From: Dimorphilus gyrociliatus
Lineage: Eukaryota > Annelida > Polychaeta > Dinophilidae
Length of the DNA stretch: 46,380 nucleotides
Assembly (NCBI GenBank): GCA_904063045.1
Contig: CAJFCJ010000087.1
Location: 1 to 46,380, forward strand
Reading direction: 5' to 3'
Shown: in pieces, positions 21,923 to 34,056 of the stretch
Numbering within the stretch: position 1 is the first letter of the stretch
How the letters are laid out: every line of letters begins with the position of its first letter
Notes under the pieces: model-generated
Databases searched by the model: none
What the model was told of the DNA's origin: nothing
The model's input: only the letters and a program-made list of their open reading frames with translations
Translations under genes and position numbers: made by a program

Positions 21923-23022
21923 ATGAAAAATCTTGCAGAGTTATCTGTTGCTAAGATTTTCAAATTGTGCATTCTTTTCTCTCTTTTTCGTCAACTTGAC
22001 GCTGTTGTGTGTAGTCAACCGGAGGCAGAAAAAGTAGAATGTGGATTTCTGGGAATTGACTATGACAAATGTGTCAATCTTGGCTGCTGCTATGATTCTC
22101 TTTCACCAATTCCTTGTTTTCTTCCTGGAAGTAAATTTAGTTTTCTGTTAAATAACATAATTTTTAATTAACATAAATAAATCTTTTTGATAGGCAAAAT
22201 TCAATTACATAAGAGTGCAAATACTCATATTTCTGATGAAAACATAACTCAGAAATATCAAATTTGTCAGTATAAATATCAACACACTGCTGTCAAAGTT
22301 CAAGGTTGAAATTAAATTATTTATTTTATAATTAGCTACATAAATCTCTCTCAAAATAGGAATACACATTTGGACACTCTACAAATATATACAAACTACA
22401 GAGTGCTTATCAACACAACAAGGATTCTCCATTCAAGAAGGCCCCAAATTTAATCTCTTCTGGGATTTTAATGATTTAACTCAACTGGTTATGATGTCGC
22501 CATGTAAAGTTTCTATTATTTTTATCTATACTTTAAAATAAAATAAAAGTTTTTTTAGTAATTCCAGAAAAAGGTGAGAATATGGGAGGTGAATCTCATA
22601 TGATGATTGATAGTATTTGTGATTTGGGAGGACTAACAGTTCCGAAAAGATATGAAACCTGTTCAAATTTAACGTCTACAAATTTTGAACAAAAGTTTTT
22701 ATATCAGATCTATGAACCATCAAGTTCTAAAGTAAAAGTAGAAGTTCGAGGAGAAAATTTTGCATGTTCAACTTCAGATAACAAACCTTTTGTAATAGTT
22801 TACTCAAAGGCCTATGATCAATATTTTAAAGCCAATGATTTATGGAGTGGAGAATTTATCTCATGCTCACTGATAGATTCGAATGAAAAATGCTCTTACG
22901 AATGCTTCTGTCAGCAATCTATATGTAAAATGATCTATTTAAAATGGATGATCAATTATGATAAAGAATTATTTCCATTATCTAATGTTACTGTTTGTGA
23001 CATAAATGTTGTGGCTCTTTAA
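21923..23022 (+). CDS. secreted trefoil plus discoidin-like protein (4 exons)
   Basis: Exons 21923-22130, 22194-22304, 22360-22503 and 22559-23022 join in phase 1 throughout to 308 residues; introns are 55-63 nt. Exon 1 holds a signal peptide (hydrophobic core FKLCILFSLF) and a P-type trefoil domain with six cysteines in the standard order: CSQ, VEC, DKC, GCC and PCF. The rest (residues 70-308) resembles the discoidin/fucolectin domains of the neighbouring genes, with FNLFWDF and LTQLVM strands in exon 3, an ICDLGGLTVPKRYETC segment in exon 4 and a closing TVCDINVVAL in the place of the CEVEV strand. Trefoil domains occur in mucosal secreted proteins, so a mucus-associated binding protein is plausible. 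The signal peptide may begin at a later residue. Confidence 0.7.
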
Positions 23023-23112
23023 AATATAGAATAATAGTTGCATCTTATCCCAAAAAATTTTGTATATCTTTCATAAACTAACACATAGACAAGCAGCAAA
23101 AAAATTTTAAAA

Positions 23113-23117
<5 letters not shown>

Positions 23118-23143
<26 letters not shown>
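23118..23143. repeat. CT dinucleotide microsatellite
   Basis: Thirteen or so CT units downstream of the trefoil gene; no further structure seen. Confidence 0.9.
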
Positions 23144-23295
23144 TGCACGGAAAACAAATCCTAAAAAAAGAATCTCTTGACATTCAATATCAATTTTAAC
23201 ACAATGACAAGTGTGACAATTGGTCCCTTCATTCTCTATGTATGCCTGTCATTTGATTGGAAGTAAGTTGACATCATTGTGATAAAAGGAGGATG

Positions 23296-23722
23296 GTTTT
23301 CTCCTCAGAAAATCTATAAGGTTTTTTTCAATTCTTCCAAATTTTCATAGTGGTCCATCAATCTCACGACAAGATAATAGTCAGAGAAGGCAAAATTAGA
23401 TCTGTATGGTGGACGAGGGCACAATGATCGTCCTTGATCTCTTATAAAGTCTGTTATATAGCATTATCACGTTGTAATGTTATCTGTTTTTCAGGTCTGA
23501 TTCTATATAGTCTCTTTCTTAGCCTCTTTAGGGTCAGTTGCTTGTCAGTTCTGATCTGTTACAACTGTCTTTCGACAACCAAATCTTGGCAAGTCTTAAA
23601 ATTTTTGCTTCTTTTTTTATGTCAGATACCCACCTTCTTATGTAACATTCACTCAGATTTTCATCCCCGAAATAGCTTTTTAACTGTGTATAAATTATCC
23701 TTGGAGAGACTTTCTCACACAC
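23296..23722 (-). pseudogene. mariner transposase remnant with internal deletion
   Basis: The 5' part (23722-23540) encodes IYTQLKSYFGDENLSECYIRRW, equivalent to the helix-turn-helix region of mariner transposases (L-x-x-x-YGD-x-x-LS-x-x-x-VFEW). The 3' part (about 23430-23300) encodes RPPYRSNFAFSDYYLVVRL, equivalent to the PPYSPDLAPSDYHLF block with the third catalytic Asp kept. The space between is far too short for the missing catalytic core, so the middle has been deleted. Dead element. Confidence 0.7.
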
Positions 23723-23729
23723 TAAAAAT

Positions 23730-24840
23730 GCAATGAATTTTCATTGATTGGAAAGTGTAGACATGACTTGTAGTTGCTTATTACAAAACAAATTTAAAAT
23801 GGCTTGACAGAATTGAAAGAAAGTTTATACAGTGAAAGTTTACTGTTTATGGAGAATAAATAAATATCAGTGAACTGAAAGAGGTTTAAACTTCTGGCAT
23901 TGTTTTCTTGGAAATGTCAACATTACTTTAATAATAACCTTTATGCTAAATTTCACGAGTGGTCTTTGTATGTTAAATGATAAGAAATTTTGTGATTTTA
24001 TGATTGTTTATCATTGTTCATTAACTAAGTTTACACATTGTTAATTCAATGCTGAAATTATTTCAGTTTTCAAATCTATATTTATAACTTATTTTATCAA
24101 TACACAAGGAAAATCTTGCCTATAAATTAAAAAATACTAATTATAAACTAAAAGATCATTGTTTCTACAAACTTCAGAAGTAAAATGTAGATTGAGAATA
24201 AAAATAAACAAAGATTATTGGATTATTGATGTTCAGTATTGGAATTCATTTCGATAATCTCCAAAATAAAGAACGCTTACATTCAAAGTGTGAGAATCAG
24301 CTGGATAAGTCCTATCTACCCACCCTTGAATACATTTGAACTCAATCAAAAATTGATACCATTACTAACATTCATTGTTAAAAAACAATTCACTTTTAAC
24401 TATCAAATATGGTTGCCACTAATCAATAAAGATTAATACATCTTTAACATTAATAAAGGCTTAAGACTATGTAAAACATTCTACAAGGGAATAAGAAAAA
24501 TATGATTTATTTAATTTAAAGAATAATTGATTGTATATTTAAAAAATGCAATAAAATCAGTTTTAGACAAATTTTTCAATTATTTTGTGTACAAAATCTC
24601 CAAATGAAAATATATCATTGTTTCTACCAGCATCAGAATTTGTTTAACTCATATCTAGGAACACGCAACATCAAAGAGTTTTTTTGAAAGCAATTATAAA
24701 ATTTGGTCACTGAAAAAAACATTTGATTAAATAATTTATAATCAAGAGACATAAAACATGCATTCAAATTCTCTTTTATCAACAGCAGCTTTCAAAACTG
24801 ATAATCTGGAAAGCAAAATGTTCAAGCAATAACACAGAAA
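23730..24840. other. intergenic, no gene recognised
   Basis: No coding pattern, splice-supported exon or repeat family recognised on either strand. Confidence 0.4.
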
Positions 24841-24844
24841 ATTC

Positions 24845-27348
24845 CTATAAACTATACCTTTTCAATCTTCTTTTCTCCTTTTTCATTTCAAAAATTTCTC
24901 TGATGTCATTTAATGAATAAAATATTGGATTTAAAACAGAGTTTATAGGTATAAATACAACAATAATGAATGAGAAAACATCATTGTTAAAGTGAATTTT
25001 GAAGATTGTAGATAAAACACCTTGAAAAGACAGGGTTAGGGTTACCCTGTAGAGTTTAGTTTTATGGAATTGTAGGAATCTTACTGAGTGCCGAAGTGGG
25101 AAACCAACAAATACAGTTAATGGATACAATGAAAAATGATGTTTTCACTGAGTGAAAAACTGCAGTCTGTTTACTTTTTGTTTTCTTGAACGACATTGAT
25201 TTAACTATGCGAAGAATGATGTTTAAATACAATACGAATATTACAAAAGTGATGAAAAGCGGTATAACTCCAAATATGATTACTTTCATTTCCCATCCTT
25301 CACTCATTTCACTGAATATTGCTGTAGTGAACTAGAAAAAAATGACATTCAATCATTTGGTGCAATAGTAAAGAAAATTTTACAAAAAAGATATTTACTA
25401 TCGAAAAAAATAGGAAATAAAGATAAAAATATTGATGAATATACAGAATTTTATCCAAAATGGTTGAATTGATTGTGTTTAGTATCTATCTCATTTTCAT
25501 TTGTTCATATTTTATTTCTAATTAATGCAAATTTCAAATTTAGTCTATTTCACTGTTCTAGTTAATTTTTAAAACAAACGTGTGTGTCATTAATACGTAT
25601 ATTTCACACTATAGGTTCTGACAGAACTGTAAGCATGTTGTAAGGTTTGCACTAGAAATTAAAAAAATATAGAATAAATACCAAAATTCATCTTCAATGA
25701 CATTGTATATATCATTTGGTAATATTTTTTGATAAACCTACTTGACCTACATATTGTCCTATTTTATTATTTAAGTCTATTTTTTCTATTTTTAGTTTCT
25801 CTTCCGAAATCTGTTCTTCTTTCAACAATGGGATACATTTACTCCAAAAACTTTGTCATCTTATTGAATTTGAGAATTATCAGAAAAGCTTTGTGAGCAG
25901 GCAGTTCTTAAGATGGATTAAGAATAAAAATGACAAAGCCAATGATCAATTTGTAAACTTTAAGAATGACAGTTGTTAGTGTTCATTTTGACATTTATAG
26001 TCTAATTTGAGTTTTCTCGACAAACCTACTTACTAAAAACCTACGCAAGAGGATACAATGGGAATTGACCAAACATAGACCTTGCTTGGTTATACCTGAG
26101 GTTCGTCTTCAAATGCCATTTAAGGTTTTGCTAAAGTATGATTGATTGACTTGTCTATTTTTTCTTGGACTGCTTCCCAAAATCCCTTGGGACTCTTGAA
26201 ATGTGAGAATATGGTTTCCCTTTTTTGATCTGACAAAGGTTGGCAATAGTAAAACTGTTACATCCTTAACAAATATCTAAACACAAATCATAATGAGGTT
26301 AATACTGCTCAATACTTTTTCAATACTACTATTCCATAGCAGAATAAATGATATAAATGTATTGTGTACAGTTTTGAAGAGTAGTCAGCCTGTCTTTATA
26401 ACTAATTTAAAATAACTCTGATGGTACTGATTTCGATTTCAAATTTATTTTCAAAATTCCAAAAACAAATTGGTTTCAGTAAGAGGTTTACTAACAATTG
26501 TTATTTTAATCTAATCAAGAATTATTTGCTTTCTAGGCAAGTAGACATACATTGCCTCTGAGCATAGGCATAGCCTACCAAATACCTGCAGTTATTTCAA
26601 CAATCCAGTGTCTGTAAACAAAGTATAAATAGCATGATATTTATTTTAGCTATAGTAATAATTTTAAAATAGAAAAATCTATTTATAACGGAAACTACAA
26701 ATATTATAATTTCAAAAATCATAAATGAATAGACTAATGCAATATTTGATTCACTTCTACTATGAAGTTTGAAACAGATAGGAGAATAATTGAAATAATG
26801 CTGGAAAATTAAAAAAGCTCATTAAATTCAACACTATTTTGAATATTTTGGAAGACAGTGTTTACTTTAAAGAAATAGACTGGAAAAAATCTAAAGAAAA
26901 TACTTAAAATCATAACAAGAAATGATAAAGAATTAATAATCTTTCCAGAAAATATATGTTTCATTGGGCAAACAATTGCAAAATATATTTGATAGCTAAT
27001 AAGGAAAAGACTTCCGGTTAGTAATGAAAAGTTCATTATAATTCCAATAAATTTACACAATCTCCCAGAAGTTCATATGTCCTGCTGTTCAAAAAAGTTA
27101 CCTTTAAAATATGTATGTGCTGATGCAATTGCAATTAAATAGTTAGCTGTCAGAAGGTCAGAGAATGACATTAGAATATAAAATGTATTGTTTTGCTTCT
27201 TTATTGCTATAAAATAAAAGATTAATGAAATAACGTTGAGTGATGTTCCAATTAAACCAAAAAACCATAGAAATAGGCTTAAATATTTTGATGCTATCAA
27301 ATCAGAGCATGGATTAAAAATTGTAGGTAATGGTTCACAAAATTTCAA
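24845..27348 (-). pseudogene. LGR-type seven-helix receptor, broken by an in-frame TGA
   Basis: Minus-strand exons 27348-26835, 25321-25085 and 25020-24845 join in phase 1 (the first intron is about 1.5 kb and its exact ends are less sure). The start has the LGR hinge pattern PLPTIFNPCSDLIASKYL (as in F-x-PC-x-DL of glycoprotein-hormone and relaxin receptors). TM1-TM2 follow with SDLLTANYLIAIAS, then TM3-TM4 (LCKFIGIIMNFSLLTG...), TM5, TM6 (CICWFPTSAL) and TM7 with PINSVLNPIFYSL, the NPxxY motif. A TGA at 27075-27073 falls where this family keeps the extracellular-loop-1 Trp (W-x-T/S-x-x-x-C); a single G-to-A change explains it. The ectodomain exons are not contiguous: an LTR fragment abuts the 5' end at about 27343. 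The TM6-TM7 intron contains an AGGGTTAGGGTT telomere-like word. A relic or recently disabled receptor is the likeliest reading. Confidence 0.7.
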
Positions 27349-27470
27349 TGTTTATTGTACTTTGTTGTATTGTAATTGTAGGAATTTTTGCTTCTTCAGA
27401 ACAGTATTCGTCCTTTCCAATCGTTTATCAACTTACCAAAGTACTCACACCACATAAAACCTTTCAAGAT
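27343..27470 (-). repeat. fragment of LTR family B (third copy, inverted)
   Basis: On the minus strand this matches the 3' end of the repeat at 33440-34056 nearly base for base, from the GTGTGAGTACTTTGGT region through GAAGAAGCA and TTCCTACAAT to the common end ACAACAAAGTACA. Sequence after the terminal ACA differs between copies, which marks the repeat boundary. It sits directly against the 5' end of the receptor exon, separating it from the LRR exon upstream. Confidence 0.75.
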
Positions 27471-27666
27471 TGCCATGTTTCCAATAGACATTGCCCCATG
27501 CTAATAAGTCTATTTTCATTGTTAATTTAATTATATAGAAAACTTTCATAACTCTTTTCAATAAACAATACATGATTCATTACAAAACTTTCCATTTCCA
27601 ATCTTTACAAATTCACCTGCAGCCTTTTTCAACTTGTCCCTCCAGCAGTTCACAAAACTGCCATAT

Positions 27667-28158
27667 TCATGTTAGTTTACCCTGTTCTTCATTTAGATTA
27701 TAAACACTGACATCAAGTTCTTTCAGTTTGTTTGAAGATGATTCCATTCCCTCAAATATATCGACAAATGATTTACCAATAGTTCTGTTACATGACAAGT
27801 TGATTTGGAGTATATCTGAACATTTTTTAAGCAATTTTCCCAAAGAATTACCCTGTTTTTCATGTAGATTACAATCACTGACATAAATATGTTCCACTGT
27901 ATTTGAGGATGATTCCAAACCCTCACATATTTCTTGACTTAATATACGATTTGAAGAAAAACATATAACGAGAGATAGCATAGCTTGTTGTGGTTGCTTT
28001 CAGTAGCATGCATTGTCCATTAGTGGCACTATATCTAGTAGCTTTGCATTGACCATAATAATAACAAGCTCTTCGGCATTGGGTTGTAGTAAAGGAATTG
28101 TATGTTCTTAGAGCAGTCCCATGCAAAGCAGTGTTTCGATAAGTTGTAAAATATTCAA
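27667..28158 (-). pseudogene. PAN exon fused out of frame to an LRR exon
   Basis: From an acceptor (TATTTTCAG) at 28158 the minus strand encodes a PAN/Apple domain: QCRRACYYYGQCKATRYSAT then GQCMLLKATTTSYA. At about 27990 a second frame opens and encodes RNI-type LRR modules (CNLHEKQGNSLGKLLKKCSD, then DIFEGMESSSNKLKELDV), of the same type as the 17135-18823 gene; the entry residues SSNRILS also resemble its first residues TSSRILS. The LRR frame is shifted by one relative to the PAN frame and no good splice pair joins them. The frame ends at 27667 after NEEQGKLT. It lies upstream of the LGR-type 7TM exons on the same strand, so it may be the former ectodomain of that receptor or a separate broken gene. 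Confidence 0.55.
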
Positions 28159-28199
28159 CTGAAAATAAATACAATTTTAAAAATCTTCACAACTAGAAG

Positions 28200-29785
28200 C
28201 CAGTGTGAAAAATACCTCGAATTTTTGAATTTGTATATCTGATCAATAAAGCAATCCTTAATTATATATTACTCAACGTTCAATAAATTAATCTTACATT
28301 ATAGACATGGATACAGCATTTCAACAACATTGGTCACTAGTTGTTGAAGTGAACAAGTAGCATCTCATACTATACTTTACAGTGAATCCCTTACAAACCA
28401 ATGATGGCCAGCAAGAGGCTCTGCAACTTTCAAAACTCTTCTAGTCAACACTTATTACTATTCTTTAGATTTTAACTCATTCATTTTTCATAAAATTTTC
28501 ATCCTTCTTTCTTTAACAATTTGGTATTTTTTTGACAGAAAATGAATACTTGAATTTAACAGATAAACACAAATGTCTTTCTTTTCATCATTCATTGGCA
28601 GAGTCAAACCTTCCTATCTATGGATTTGGCCTAGTGATGAACATTGGCAAACTCAAGTGCTAATTTAGGGGTTTTTTTAACGGCAACTAGATATTGAAAT
28701 CCGAGTCGTAAGAAAGACTAAAATGTAAAGGTATGAAGTTGCTGCATGAGCTTGATAAGACAGTAATATGAGGGTTCACAAAGACTGAACAAAAGATTTA
28801 AGCTGACTGCATGTTAGGTGGTTTTTATTAAACCTTTTGTTAATTTTATTTATCAGTATAATATTCACAAGTAGGCTTAACCTTTGAATTATCCATCATT
28901 AAGCAAATAAAACACATCTGTGAATTTTGCATGTTGCAAAGAATAAATTCCGAATAGCTAACTGTCAATTGTATAGAGAAATAAACATTAGTCTTTCTTT
29001 AACTATCTATGAACATTAATTTAGCTAAAGAGCTAAACCTAAAGAGTGTCAAAAGTTCACAATTGACAATTGTTGACTTTTGGACAGGTTCCAACTTCTC
29101 TATTTAATGGTTGAATTGAATGTTACCATAATTGTTACATCTTACAAAAAAGCTGGCCACCTAAATTTATCTGATCTAATTACTCAGGATGAATGAAACC
29201 AATTGAAGGCAGGACCATTCTTAGAACTTTCAATTGTGCTAAAATGCTACTTTCCATTGTTGAAACTTTGAAATTGTGATTTGTTCAACTCTTAGGAAAG
29301 TATATAAACCCTTAGAATTTAACAGTTGTTGGCTTAATTTTCTAACTGCTTCCTTAAAGATAATTTTCAAAGTGAAATAGAAATCAAGGGGAAAAATTTA
29401 CAAAAGCGTATCAATAATCAAAAATGTATTGTACTATTTGGATTGTTGGCTGATAGACCATCAATGAAGTCCATTGTTTAATGAATTGTTTTCAGGTTGC
29501 CAATTTAGTAGGTGGAAATGATGATACATTTTGCCACTAGAGTATCAGCTGTGAAATTGACCACTGTCAAGCAGTTCACATAAAAGTATTTGGGTCAACC
29601 AAGATTGCTACTAGTAATATTTGAAAAGCTACAAATTCCTTTCTCTTTCTGACAGAACAATATAAAAAATAAATGAATGAATAATTGCCATTACACTAAG
29701 GAATATATTTTGTAAATGACATCAAGGAATTTGTCACAAGATTAAGAGAAAATAAAATTTGTGCCAACTCTATCTAAATTCCAAT
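28200..29785. other. intergenic, no gene recognised
   Basis: No protein motif, splice-supported exon or known repeat was found. If the PAN/LRR locus has a signal-peptide exon it should lie in the right-hand part of its upstream DNA, but I could not identify it. Confidence 0.4.
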
Positions 29786-29791
29786 TAGTCA

Positions 29792-32700
29792 TTAATTTAC
29801 ATAAAACAATTTGATCATATTTCTCATTGCACTTGTATGCCCAAATTCAAATATAAGATGACCAAATTCCTTTGAAATGTGTATTAATTTTCTCCAATCA
29901 TTATCAATCAGAGTTTCAACTATGCTGAATATCACTTTGCTTGATCTTTTTTCTGGCTGGTAGACAAAGCCCATTTTGTCATTAAAGGCCTCTACACTGG
30001 AAGTTTCTACAAGAGCTGTGGCCACATTTTTAAAATGATAGGAATCAGAAAATCTGTAATGGAATTGGTATCTATAATTGTATTTTATGTTTAATTCCAT
30101 AGTCCAATATGGTCCAAATGATGCTGTTATATTTCTCAAATCATTTTCAACAAAAGCTATTATATCGTCCGTCTTTTCTCCATTGGCTTTCATTTTACGA
30201 ATTTGTTCATATCCTTCTAAAACAGATTTCCAAATTTCTAGAAATCTAGTGAAATCATTATCTTTGTTTCCTTTACTGATTTTAATAATGTTATTAGCAA
30301 TTGTTCCATAGTAGAATGTGTCCAAAGTGCCAATATAACCGAAATAATTATCATAGAAGTCTTCTTCAGAAGATTCTAGCAAGATACATAAATATTCTGA
30401 AATCCATTTAGCTAAGTGTTCAGGAGAAATACTCCAATTCACTAGCTTTCTCATTATAGGAAGTACAGTGTTGGAGAGCATATTTTTATTCCTTTTCCAA
30501 AATTCCAGTACTTTTCCAATAAATTTATGTTTGCTTACATCACACTTTTTAACTGGAGTTTTTATGTAGTTCATTACACCGATTTCATCAAGATCCTTGT
30601 AGATTGCCAAGAGATCTTTAAATAGTTTAAGAGTTTCTTTCATATTAATAGACGCCCTGGCGTCCAGTATAAAATGTCTACATTTTTTAATTAACTGTTT
30701 TGATTCAGGATACTCTGACAGACCTACACTTGTGATGAAATGCTCATCACTTTCAACTCCTGAAAATATGGAAGATGGTTGATTATTCTTTTGTTTTTAA
30801 ATATGGATAAATAAAAGCCTAACCTCTAAACGAATTTGCCAATTTGTTGTTCATTAATTTTGTCATTTTGAAATTATAAATACCAAACTGGAAAAAAGGA
30901 TCAACATATCTTAACCAGTTTTCACCATAAGTATTTAATAAATCATCTAAGAATAGTCTAATTTCAGTTGATTCAATTTTTATAGGCCATTCCAAAAGAA
31001 CATTTGTTCTCTTTACAAACAAAATTAGTTTTTCACTAATTTCCATAGTTTTTGAATAGAAACTGGTAGAGTGAATATATGGAGTAATTAACATTTCATA
31101 ATATTCAATTAACAATCTTGAGGTTCTTATAAACATTGCCAATCTATTATTAAATTGTGATTTTACTTTAGATTTCAAAATATTGCAGGCACTTATCTTG
31201 AATCGTAAAGAATCTGACAAGATATCATTAAAAAATAAATAAGTAGATGGAGAGATTTCTCTCTTGAGTAACTTATGGTTTTCATGAAAAACCACAATAA
31301 ATTTATTCAGAATTTCTTCATGGATGCATTCAGGAAGATTGAATATACCATTCAAATAAAAATATTTAATTATTTCAAATCCTTTTTTATAAGATTCCAT
31401 CAATTTGTTAACTTCATCTTCTGATTGGTGTAATATTAAATTATGAGCATTAATAAGAATGGATTGCTTGTATAAATAATTATTATCAGAGTTGGTGGTG
31501 TTAAAATATTGAGCTGAATGGATAAAGGGATATGAAAACAATTAAATTTTGATATAATTATACCTGCTAGAGATTCAATAGCTCCTTTTGAATTGTCTTG
31601 CCATCTCCATGCAATTTTGACTCTTAGAAAATGATCAAATAATCTGTTATAATCGTTGTCATTCCACCATTGGTGACCATATTTCAAAGACATATGCTTT
31701 ATTAAAGCATTAAATTTCTTTATATATTCTAATTTTGTCAACACATTTTTATTAACAATATTTTGTCGAATATATCTTAACATTTCTTTCAACATTTCAA
31801 ATCCTTCTTCAAATTTTCCATCCTCCAGATAAGGTTTTAAATATTGGTATTCGTGTTTGATTGCGTAGGAGATTCTCTCACCAGGTATATTTGCATTTAT
31901 AATTTTACTCAATTTTTGACTTAATTCTGTCATTGTTTCAGCATTTAGAATTATACAGATAGCTTTTGTAAGTCTATCATGATCTTTAAGTATTTGAAAT
32001 TGGGGATTATTAGATAACTCCTCAAGTGTTCTTTCATAATTTTTTTTAGGCATGATATCAGGCAGATCATACTTAATCCAATTCATAGTTCGAGTTGCAG
32101 CATTTGAACATACTGTTGTTGAAATATCTGAACAAAGAAAAACAACGGGAAATTATAATATGAATAAAAGGTTTACTTAGTGTACACTTATGAACTATAG
32201 TTTATAGATATTTTATAAATGATACTATATGGTAGAAGTGTTGAAGTAGATGTTGAATCTAGGGTAGATGGTACCGAACTGCCAGAATCAACCCCTTTTA
32301 TAGGTAAAGGATAAGATGTTACATAACAAACATGTTGACAACAACAACAAGTGTTTATTTACATAAATATGATGTAAGAATTGACCCTTGACCGGTAACC
32401 TACACAAAGTTGTTGTTTACATCACTATTGCATAATATGATAACCCTTGACCCTGTTTGTTGTGAACAATCCTTATTTGGGGTTAGACCCTTGTTGTTGA
32501 CAGCCAAGGCATAAACAACTGATAAGGAATTGTATAACAGGAGGGCGTGGGCAGTAACAGGTACTCAGTCCTGAATCAACTCCCTTAGTGAACAGGTCTA
32601 GTATTACTTTAGAATACAGTTATATTATTCTTATGGTCTATATTCAGCCGTCATCAATTCTATATCTCTCTTCTAAGTGGCTTACTCCTGGTTCGGTTCT

Positions 32701-32824
32701 ATTTGGACCAGTACTTACCTACCTCAGCAGGAAAGTACACTTAGTGTTAACTATAATACAAACGTTTTGATGTTACTTGAAGAAGAGAAAGAGAAAGAAA
32801 ACTGATAAAACAGACCAATCTCAT
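29792..32824 (-). CDS. secreted three-domain helical protein of unknown family (4 exons)
   Basis: Exons 32824-32764, 32127-31564, 31513-30824 and 30759-29792 join in phase 1 throughout to 760 residues. Exon 1 is a signal peptide (MRLVCFISFLSLSLLQVTSK); its donor (C|GTTTGT) is weak, so this junction is the least certain. The rest is helix-rich, low in Cys and Gly, with no membrane segment. Exons 2, 3 and 4 (residues 21-208, 209-438, 439-760) appear to be diverged copies of one domain: each opens with a helix carrying an I-L-x-A-like centre (AICIILNAETMTELSQ, NLILHQSEDEVNKLM, HFILDARASINMKETL) and each has a [YF]G-x-x-W motif later (KYGHQWW, TYGENWL, SFGPYW). I recognise no family. Intron 1 carries a complete solo LTR (32181-32739) about 20 bp past the donor. 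Probably extracellular; function unknown. Confidence 0.65.
32181..32739 (+). mobile_element. solo LTR, family A, with 5-bp target duplication
   Basis: A 559-bp element starting TGTACACTTATG and ending GGAAAGTACA, i.e. TG..CA ends, flanked by CTTAG at 32176-32180 and again at 32740-32744. A second copy on the opposite strand at 38704-39272 matches along almost its whole length with scattered differences. The size, ends and 5-bp duplication fit an LTR retrotransposon solo LTR; no internal coding region is attached. It lies in intron 1 of the three-domain secreted protein gene. Confidence 0.82.
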
Positions 32825-33435
32825 TTTTGCTGTATGCTCAACAAATGTTCAATTGAATAGTCAATATATAGGATGTATGTATATTATAAAATCATAGATA
32901 TTACTCTGTTTAAAATGATTATTTCATTTCATATCAAAGGATATTTTTTTAGTTAATACTTCAATTTTTATAAATTATTAATGGCTGGAAAATGAGGACA
33001 AACTAATTGTTTTCATTTAGCACTCTAGAGATAAAGGTCTAATATTTTCATATTATATTTAATAATACTTAAATATACAATTATTTATCTTTCAACAATT
33101 ACAGTTTTCCATATTATAATATCATTGGAAATTGCAGATAATGAGAATTGAATCTAGTTCAAGGACATCAACTATAGTATAGAAGATTAATTTTATCTGC
33201 TCAACTTTATTTAACTTATGACCTGGACAAATTTGTCACAATAGCAGTAGAATTTACCCTTTATCAACACTTTTTCTTCATTGATGTGCATTTAGATATA
33301 GTGATATATCAATATCAAGACTTTAGATATAAGGGTACATTAGAAAGACTTATATTTTATAGGAATTAGACTGGTGCAACTATAGTAATACTTATATTTT
33401 GTAGGAATTATAGTGGTGGAACTTTAGGAAGACTT
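32825..33435. other. upstream region of the helical protein gene; degenerate short repeats
   Basis: Presumed promoter side of the minus-strand gene ending at 32824; no clear TATA box within 60 nt. From about 33330, loosely repeated units of about 55-65 bp (CTTATATTTTRTAGGAATTA-like) lead into LTR family B. Confidence 0.4.
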
Positions 33436-33439
33436 TTAT

Positions 33440-34056
33440 TTCGTAGAGTTAGCTTTTAGTACTTTAGAAAAGAACTCTATTTCGTAAGAAATAGACTCTT
33501 TGACTGTAACAGATGGTGGCTACTTAGGAATTAACAAAGGAACAAAGAACATGGAAAAGATGCAGGTCAAACACCAGATGCTGATGAGGCAGGCCTGTTT
33601 GCAGTGGGACATGTTTGGCATGTGGCCCTAATCTTAGGATTATATTTTATATGTGTGATATAACAAGTCTTTCTTTATATTTTTGATACATGAGAATTAT
33701 GAGACTGTCAGATTTCAACTTTGTAATCCTTTGACCACTTGAGCCCAAGCTTTGGAAATGTATAAAAGGAAATGCATTTCCCCAGCTTGTCAGTTCAGTT
33801 CTTTAACTATTAACTGGTTGTTTAAACTTACTTGTTTAGAACTAGAAACTCATTTACTCAATACATATTCTTTAAACGAAATACTGGCATTTTGTTGATT
33901 AATTTCTACTGAAACTACATTTCTTACGACTACTTGTGGACGAATTTTGAAGGTTCTATTTGTGTGAGTACTTTGGTGCATTGATAAATGATTGGAAAGG
34001 ACGAATACTGTTCTGAAGAAGCAGAAATTCCTACAATTACAATACAACAAAGTACA
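33440..34056 (+). mobile_element. LTR-like repeat, family B, copy 1
   Basis: Shares long stretches with 35040-35700 (plus) and with inverted pieces at 35700-35940 and 27343-27470. All copies that reach it stop at the same end, ACAACAAAGTACA, after which they diverge. It contains a promoter-like TATAAAAGGA (33761-33770) with a conserved downstream TTGTCAGTTCAGTTC segment, as expected for an LTR U3/R boundary. The left end is not sharply defined and no target duplication was found; no reverse transcriptase is visible nearby. Confidence 0.6.
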
